NCBI GenBank assembly: GCA_028583685.1
Contig: JAMXIF010000058.1
Coordinates: forward strand, 10,941,437-11,005,436
Length of the DNA: 64,000 nt
Reading direction: 5' to 3'
Source of the DNA: Petaurus breviceps papuanus
Taxonomy: Eukaryota > Chordata > Mammalia > Diprotodontia > Petauridae
Both the position numbers and the translations under genes were made by a program. Shown one piece after another: positions 59,182 through 64,000 of the stretch (position 1 is the stretch's first letter; each line of letters starts with the position of its first letter). Below the pieces are notes generated by a model. It saw nothing but the letters and a program-made list of their open reading frames with translations, did no database searches and was not told where the DNA came from.

Positions 59182-60069
59182 GTAAGTCCACCAGGGACAA
59201 AGCAAGGTGAGGGCAGGGGAGGTGGCCTGGGAGCCGCACCAGAGTCACCCACAGCACAGGTCCAAGGCAGCCCTCTTCAGTTTGCATTTTTCCCAAGATG
59301 GCATGATGACATCATTCTCTCCTGGCAGCTCTCTTGGCTGATCAGTTTATATTCCATTGCTGGTGATTTCCCCCTGCCAGCCTGGGGCCAGCTTTGAGGG
59401 CAGTCTATTGGCAGGTTTGGATAGAGAGCACCCTGCAGCTTGGCCAGCTCCCTGAATGCAGAAGCAACTGGCATTCTCCCAGCTCCCCTGGGGAACTAGC
59501 CTATGGAAGTCCTGATGAGACTGAAGCAACTGGCATGTTGCACACTCACACAGCAGAAACAGTGGGACTGTCACGTGTCAGTAGGGGAGGACAAGGAGTA
59601 CACTCAGCCTTGGGACAACCCCCAGGTTGTCTGAGACTGGTGAGAGACCAGCACCCTGAAGCTGGCTGCGGAGGGCAGGGCCCGTGGCCTTCCCAGGGAG
59701 AGAGAGCGGCTTGGAAGTGTTCCCTGCCGGAGCCTCCCAGACAGATCTGCCGACTAATTACAGCTACTGTTTAGTGTGCTGGGTTTAAACAGCAGACATC
59801 AATCTAATCATTAGTCTTGTTGCTTTATGCCCTGAGGACACATTAATCTGCTCCATGCATTCCATTCTCCCTCCCTTCTCCTTCCCTGGTTACTCAGATC
59901 CCATAGGAGGGTGGACACTCTCCCTAGGGTGAGGGTGTGGGAACAACCAAAAGCCTCCTGCTGTGCTCTTACAAAGGCCGCCTGCCCTGCATCTCATGAC
60001 CTCTGCACAGCCCAGGGTTCCCTGCTTCCCTCATCCCCCTCCAACTGCTGTGACATGATATCTTTGCAG
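59182..60069 (+). other. SND1: SND1 intron, 888 bp
   Basis: The donor is 'gtaagt' and the acceptor 'tctttgcag'. I recognise no interspersed repeat. The stretch 59745-59870 is rich in TAAT-type motifs and reads like a conserved non-coding element. Open frames on both strands here (up to 126 codons) have no recognisable similarity and lie in intron sequence. Confidence 0.9.
59745..59870. promoter_or_regulatory. Candidate conserved non-coding element
   Basis: Between two Tudor exons. TAATTA (59755-59760), 'aatctaatcattag' (around 59800-59815) and 'cattaatctg' give dense homeodomain-like sites in unique sequence. Confidence 0.35.
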
Positions 60070-60139
60070 GTACCGAGCTCGGGTAGAAAAGGTGGAGTCT
60101 CCAGCCAAGGTTCATGTCTTCTACATCGACTATGGCAAT
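60070..60139 (+). CDS. SND1: SND1 exon, Tudor domain core
   Basis: This is a short 70-nt exon (one base completing Trp745, then 23 codons; phase 2 in, phase 0 out). It encodes [20 protein letters not shown] and then YGN, about residues 746-768. It carries Tyr746, Tyr763 and Tyr766 of the aromatic cage and Asn768, which contacts the guanidinium group. These residues bind symmetrically dimethylated arginine in partners such as Sm proteins and PIWI-family proteins. All are intact, so the ligand site is predicted to be functional. The acceptor is 'tctttgcag' and the donor 'gtgagt'. Lys-Val-His replaces human Lys-Ile-His. Confidence 0.97.
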
Positions 60140-61690
60140 GTGAGTATTGGGGTTTTAGCAAGGTACCCTGGAAAATTTAGCAGGCTAAATGACACTGACT
60201 CTTAGACTTGCTGGGTTTATAGGGAAGAGGGAGAAATGAGTGCCATGCGAGGCTTTTGGTACAGGCAGGGCCACACTTCAGAGAAGTAGGAAAGGACTAG
60301 GGTTCTTAACCTTTTTTAGATTGTAGACTACTTGGCAATGTGGTGAAGCCTCTTCTCAGAATCATGTTTCTAAATGCATAAAATGAAATATATCAAGTTG
60401 CACAAAAGAAACCAACTATGTACAGTTATAAAAATATTTTAAAACAAGTTCAGATATCCCAGATGAATAATCCCTGGGACAGGAGAATTATATTCTGATC
60501 AAAACCATAGGCTCACCTGCGCTTGTACCCTACAGGAAGTACTCGTTCCCACAATGTATTGCTTCATATAATTCTACTGAGGAATTGAGCCTGAGGCCCT
60601 TTTTCCTCCCCCAGGGAGGCCCCCACATCCCAGCCATATAGGATGGGAACACAGGTGTATTTGTGTGGCTGGGCTGCTCCTGAGAGAGACTGGGGGAGGG
60701 GAGGGGAGAGTTAAATATGTTTTCAGGACACAGCGTACCCTGTACCCTGAAAGAAAAATATCTCAGACCAGAAGCCACAAAAAAAGTTTCCAAGAAACTC
60801 CTAACAAATCTAAGAGAGTTGTCATGTTTTCCATGTTCCTCACATAACCCCAAGCTTCATCTCTCATTCCAACAGTTTGGGATAAGAACTGCTCCACATC
60901 CCCACATCTCCCCACCCACCCTTGCCCCATTTCCTTGGCCATGAGCAAGAATAAGGAGCAACTTTTACATCTTCTGCAATTAGGTTTCCAAATCTGAAGG
61001 ACTTAGTTTCGTGGCAGGTGTAAGGGGGTTATACTGTGGATGCCGTAGAAACAATGGCAGGAGATAACAAGGAATTTCCAGCTGGGGCACTGACACTGAC
61101 CACATGCTGCTTCCTGTTCCCCACTCGGGTTTGACTCAGTAATGGGGTGCAGAGAACAAAATGAAGCTCTGAAAGGAGGGGATATACGAGCCTGGGCTTC
61201 ATTTGATCTCTGGTGGAGCCAAGGCAGAGTAGGCAGGCCTCCAAGGACTCCCAGATGTTTCCCTCTGTTCCCCTTCTCAGCTGGCAGCAGAGACCTCCTC
61301 CATTTCTGCCTAGCAGAAGAGTCAGGGACTAGTCTGGCAGAAGATAGGTCTTTGGAAGGAAGTGGAAACATCAATTAGCACCCATTATCACTATGATTAT
61401 TTTAATAGGCACCACTGGTTGTCCCCAGAGTCAAGCCCAGTGGTGAAAAGGAATGAGTCCCTAGTGTTGGCTTCCATCTGGGGTGGACATTCTCCTTCCT
61501 CCAGGGAGAGATTACTGGGAAAGGTTATGAGTATGGCTAAAGTGCCACAAGGCAGAGACTGTTAGAATTCACAGATTTTTCACTAAAGCCAAAGGACCAA
61601 AAAAGAAGGGAGCCCTGGGCCTCTGAGAAGGTTCCAGGGTCAGAGTTGTGTGGTCTGAAGGTGTGACTTTTCTTGGTGCTTTCCCCACAG
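60140..61690 (+). other. SND1: SND1 intron, 1551 bp
   Basis: The donor is 'gtgagt' and the acceptor 'ttccccacag'. It contains one hAT-like DNA transposon copy (60297-60476). The rest is low-copy sequence with no recognised feature. Confidence 0.9.
60297..60476 (+). mobile_element. hAT-like non-autonomous DNA transposon, copy 2
   Basis: 180 bp starting CTAGGGTTCTTAACC and ending TCCCTG. It is flanked by GGAAAGGA (60289-60296) and GGACAGGA (60477-60484), a 7/8 match to an 8-bp target duplication. Interior text such as 'cagaatcatgtttctaaatg' and 'gaaaccaactatgtacagtt' aligns with the reverse complement of the element at 39496. Confidence 0.75.
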
Positions 61691-61804
61691 AGAGAGATCC
61701 TGCCATCCACCCGTTTGGGTACATTACCACCCGCCTTCAGCACCCGAGTGCTGCCTGCTCAAGCCACAGAGTACGCCTTTGCCTTCATCCAGGTGCCACA
61801 AGAT
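61691..61804 (+). CDS. SND1: SND1 exon, end of Tudor and return to SN5 fold
   Basis: This exon is 114 nt, exactly 38 codons in phase 0. It encodes [20 protein letters not shown], then [18 protein letters not shown], about residues 769-806. The first part (REILPSTRL) closes the Tudor barrel. The rest ([16 protein letters not shown]) is the strand that re-enters the fifth SN-like fold after the Tudor insertion. The acceptor is 'ttccccacag' and the donor 'gtgagt'. Differences from human as recalled are REI/REV and TLPPAF/TLSPAF. Confidence 0.97.
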
Positions 61805-62080
61805 GTGAGTCCAGACCCTTCATTTACTGTGCTCCATTAAATGGTTGAAGGGAGATTTCACTGCCTAGTTGCAGAACTAGCCTGCACTTGTGCAAGGTGT
61901 GGCCACGTGTATACATATGTGCACGCATACACACACACACACACAGAAGTGAGCATTGTCGCTCGAGGTGGGAAGCATGAGTACAAGTGGACAGGCAGCA
62001 CAATACCTGTGCTTGGTAGGCATTGGTGAGGGCTGTTGCCACACTTACTAACGCCCTGTCTGTTCTTCTCTGCTTCCCAG
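61805..62080 (+). other. SND1: SND1 short intron, 276 bp
   Basis: This is the smallest intron in the window. The donor is 'gtgagt' and the acceptor 'tgcttcccag'. It contains a short CA run at 61929-61945 and nothing else recognisable. Confidence 0.9.
61929..61945. repeat. CA dinucleotide microsatellite
   Basis: A short (CA)8 tract in the smallest SND1 intron. Confidence 0.85.
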
Positions 62081-62284
62081 GAGGATGCCCGCACAGATGC
62101 TGTGGACAGTGTGGTTCGGGACATCCAAAACACTCAGTGCCTACTCAATGTGGAACACCTGAGCCCTGGCTGCCCCCATGTCACCCTTCAGTTTGCAGAT
62201 TCCAAGGGTGATGTGGGACTGGGCTTGGTTAAAGAGGGACTGGTCATGGTGGAGGTTCGCAAGGAGAAGCAGTTCCAGAAAGTG
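62081..62284 (+). CDS. SND1: SND1 exon, C-terminal SN5 fold
   Basis: This exon is 204 nt, exactly 68 codons in phase 0. It starts [19 protein letters not shown] and ends [14 protein letters not shown], about residues 807-874. It carries the helix and strands that complete the degenerate fifth SN-like domain packed against the Tudor barrel, including [19 protein letters not shown]. The acceptor is 'tgcttcccag' and the donor 'gtatgt', a slightly weaker but common form. Differences from human as recalled are QDEDAR for QDDDAR (spanning the exon junction) and HLSPGC for HLSAGC. Confidence 0.97.
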
Positions 62285-63955
62285 GTATGTTATTAGGGAA
62301 GGGAAACAACCCGCTAATGGTAAGGCCTGAGGCCCTACATTTTTTCTGCTGAGGAATACCTACCTCACCTTCCCTACCACCACTGGGAGGGGGGTGGGAG
62401 GCGGCAGAGGGTGGGGTAGTCACAGAAAAGAATTGAGAAGGGTATATGGGGATTGGGGGGGAAGGGGGAGGATTAGTCAGTTGCTTTCCAAATTAAATGG
62501 CTGTAGTGTTTGAGTTTGACTAACAATTTAGATGCAAACTGAAATGGTAAATTAACCCTTCCGTTTTCCCTGGGTGATGTTTGAGGAAAGGGTACAAAGC
62601 TTTGGCCAGAGATGGGTTTGCCACCTTTCTTCTTCATATTCATGAGGAAACAAGGTACCACAGTTCCCATCATTCAGTTCAGACAGGTTCCCCCCTTCCT
62701 AGATCAACTCTGGGATATCTTCTTTACCACTAAAATGAAAATCGTCACCCTGAACCTCTTCTAGCTCATTCACACCCCAAGATTATCTCTATCTCTGTAT
62801 CTACCAACCCTCACCTTACTAAGGAAGGTTCCTTTTGTAAGGAGCTGAGCCTCTTGTCAGCTAACAGGAGGGAACCTGCTTCACACAGGCCAAGTGTACC
62901 TTCTCATGAGGATAAACCGGAGATATGAAGTTCCTTCTAGCCCTGCCATTTTGAGACAGAAAACTTGTCACTGGTCATAGGGAAGGCATTCTTCTCTTCC
63001 ATCCCACCTCTTGGCCCAAATGTTTGCAGAAGGTGGAAAAGTTGGTTTTGAGAATAATTCTTTGGGGCCTTTACTGCCTCCCCTTCCTCCATTTCACTCA
63101 TTTGTTTCCCTTCTTCCAGTTTCTCCTTTCTCCGTCTCTGTTTTCCTCCTGATGCCCCAGTCTTTCCTAATTTATTTGTGGCTGGCTTATGGGTCGATGG
63201 TGTTGATTGTGAGAGTCAATATTTCATTTGCAACAAGACACCACTGTTTATAAAATAGAGCCTTTTCTTCTGCTGCCTTTCTTTCCACTTTGGGGAAAGG
63301 CCTGACTGCTCACATTCCCTGCCCCACCACCCCCACTTTGGAAAGCCAGTTTTTCAAAGGCAGAGTGAATTTGTCTAAGACGTGTTCATGTTTTAAAGAT
63401 CCATTGTATGAAGGAGAAATGAGTTTTCCCACTCATTGGGCAGCATAGCTGTTCTCACCTACTCTAGCCTCTGGAATCTCCCTGGTCACAGAAACCAGAA
63501 TTTGAGATTCAGAAAGGACTTCAGTGGTCATCTAGTCCAACCTATACAGAAAAGAAAATCCCCACTGTGTCCTACCCAACGAATGATGGTCCAGCCTCTG
63601 TCTGAAGACCTCCAAGGAAGAGAACTCCACCTCTGAACAGCTCTCACTGGGAGGAAGTTATTTCCTGACATTGAGCCTAGCCTAAATTTGCCTCTTTACA
63701 ACTTTAACCCATCATTCCTGGTACTGCCGTTCTGCAGCCAGGGGAACAAATTTAATCCTTCTTCCACATAACGTCCCTTAAAATACTTGGACAGCTGTCA
63801 TGTCTTCCCTGAATCTTCTCCATTAGCCTGATGTTCCTAACCCTGATGAAAATGATGGGGGCAGAGGGTGCTATTCACAAGATTAGGAGCGCCTTAGGCT
63901 AGTTCTTGTGGTCCACAATTCCCCTGACATCCCTCTCTCTGCTTTTAACTTACAG
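62285..63955 (+). other. SND1: SND1 intron, 1671 bp
   Basis: The donor is 'gtatgt' and the acceptor 'ttaacttacag'. A G-rich stretch lies at about 62385-62470. A CR1/L3 3'-end copy occupies about 63495-63850. The remainder is unassigned low-copy sequence. Confidence 0.9.
63495..63850 (-). mobile_element. CR1/L3 LINE 3' end
   Basis: 'gtggtcatctagtccaacct', 'gaagacctccaaggaagaga', 'ggaagttatttcctgacatt', 'ggacagctgtcatgtcttcc' and 'cattagcctgatgttcctaa'. This is the antisense counterpart of the copy at 17655, ending about 105 bp before the last SND1 exon. Confidence 0.8.
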
Positions 63956-64000
63956 ATCACAGAATATCTGAATGCACAGGAGTCAGCCAAGAGCGCCAGG
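63956..64000 (+). CDS. SND1: SND1 exon, partial, C-terminal helix
   Basis: This holds 15 codons in phase 0, ITEYLNAQESAKSAR, about residues 875-889, running to the window edge. It is the C-terminal helix of the SN5 module. In human the protein continues for about 21 more residues, a segment containing NLWRYGD that ends at residue 910; these lie beyond the window. The acceptor is 'ttaacttacag'. Whether the exon continues past 64000 cannot be seen. Confidence 0.95.
   Translation, partial: MTEYLNAQESAKSAR

Noticed and set aside
59394-59774. 126-codon frame just after an SND1 exon
   Set aside because: It lies within the 888-bp intron and has no similarity that I recognise. It is not joined by the splice sites used by SND1.
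62385-62470. G-rich stretch as a promoter or CpG island
   Set aside because: It is rich in GGG/GGGG runs but almost lacks CpG. At most it could be a G-quadruplex-prone intron segment.
42636-64000. SND1 processed pseudogene
   Set aside because: The exons are separated by introns with canonical splice sites, the frame is fully intact and key residues are conserved, so this is the functional gene.

Overview
The window is vertebrate nuclear DNA, most likely from a marsupial. It holds the 3' half of one protein-coding gene, SND1 (Tudor-SN, p100), on the + strand. The marsupial call rests on the interspersed repeats: tRNA-derived SINEs opening with 'ggcggctaggtggcgcagtg' and ending in long pure A tails, a marsupial-type repeat with a CAA-rich tail at the left edge, marsupial-like LINE-1 tails, and abundant well-preserved L2, CR1/L3 and MIR copies. 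I cannot tell which marsupial order this is.

Layout. Positions 1-42635 are the 3' part of a very large SND1 intron; its donor lies outside the window. It is filled with L1, L2, CR1/L3 and SINE copies, separated by low-copy stretches, some of which look like conserved regulatory sequence. Seven coding exons follow: 42636-42824, 51617-51758, 59058-59181, 60070-60139, 61691-61804, 62081-62284 and 63956-64000 (cut by the window end). They total 888 nt, or 296 codons, joined in frame with canonical GT/AG sites. Counting back from the 910-residue human protein (recalled, not looked up), they cover about residues 594-889. That is the end of the fourth staphylococcal-nuclease (SN) repeat, the linker, and the composite Tudor/fifth-SN module. 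The 21 C-terminal residues expected from human SND1 are not in the window.

The Tudor aromatic cage that binds symmetrically dimethylated arginine (F740, Y746, Y763, Y766, with N768) is complete and is divided between two exons. No other protein gene is visible on either strand. Non-coding gene relics include a reverse-oriented 7SL RNA pseudogene near 12.6-12.9 kb and a possible 27-nt U6 snRNA 5'-end fragment at 45.4 kb.

The main points of interest are layered repeat insertions (a SINE within a SINE within an older element at 50.5-51.3 kb, with target-site duplications), two copies of one hAT-like DNA transposon with 8-bp duplications, a 106-bp direct repeat of unknown origin, inverted L2 and SINE pairs that could form intronic dsRNA, and several candidate conserved non-coding elements. 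I found no convincing new biological system; the window is a host gene in a repeat-rich intronic landscape.
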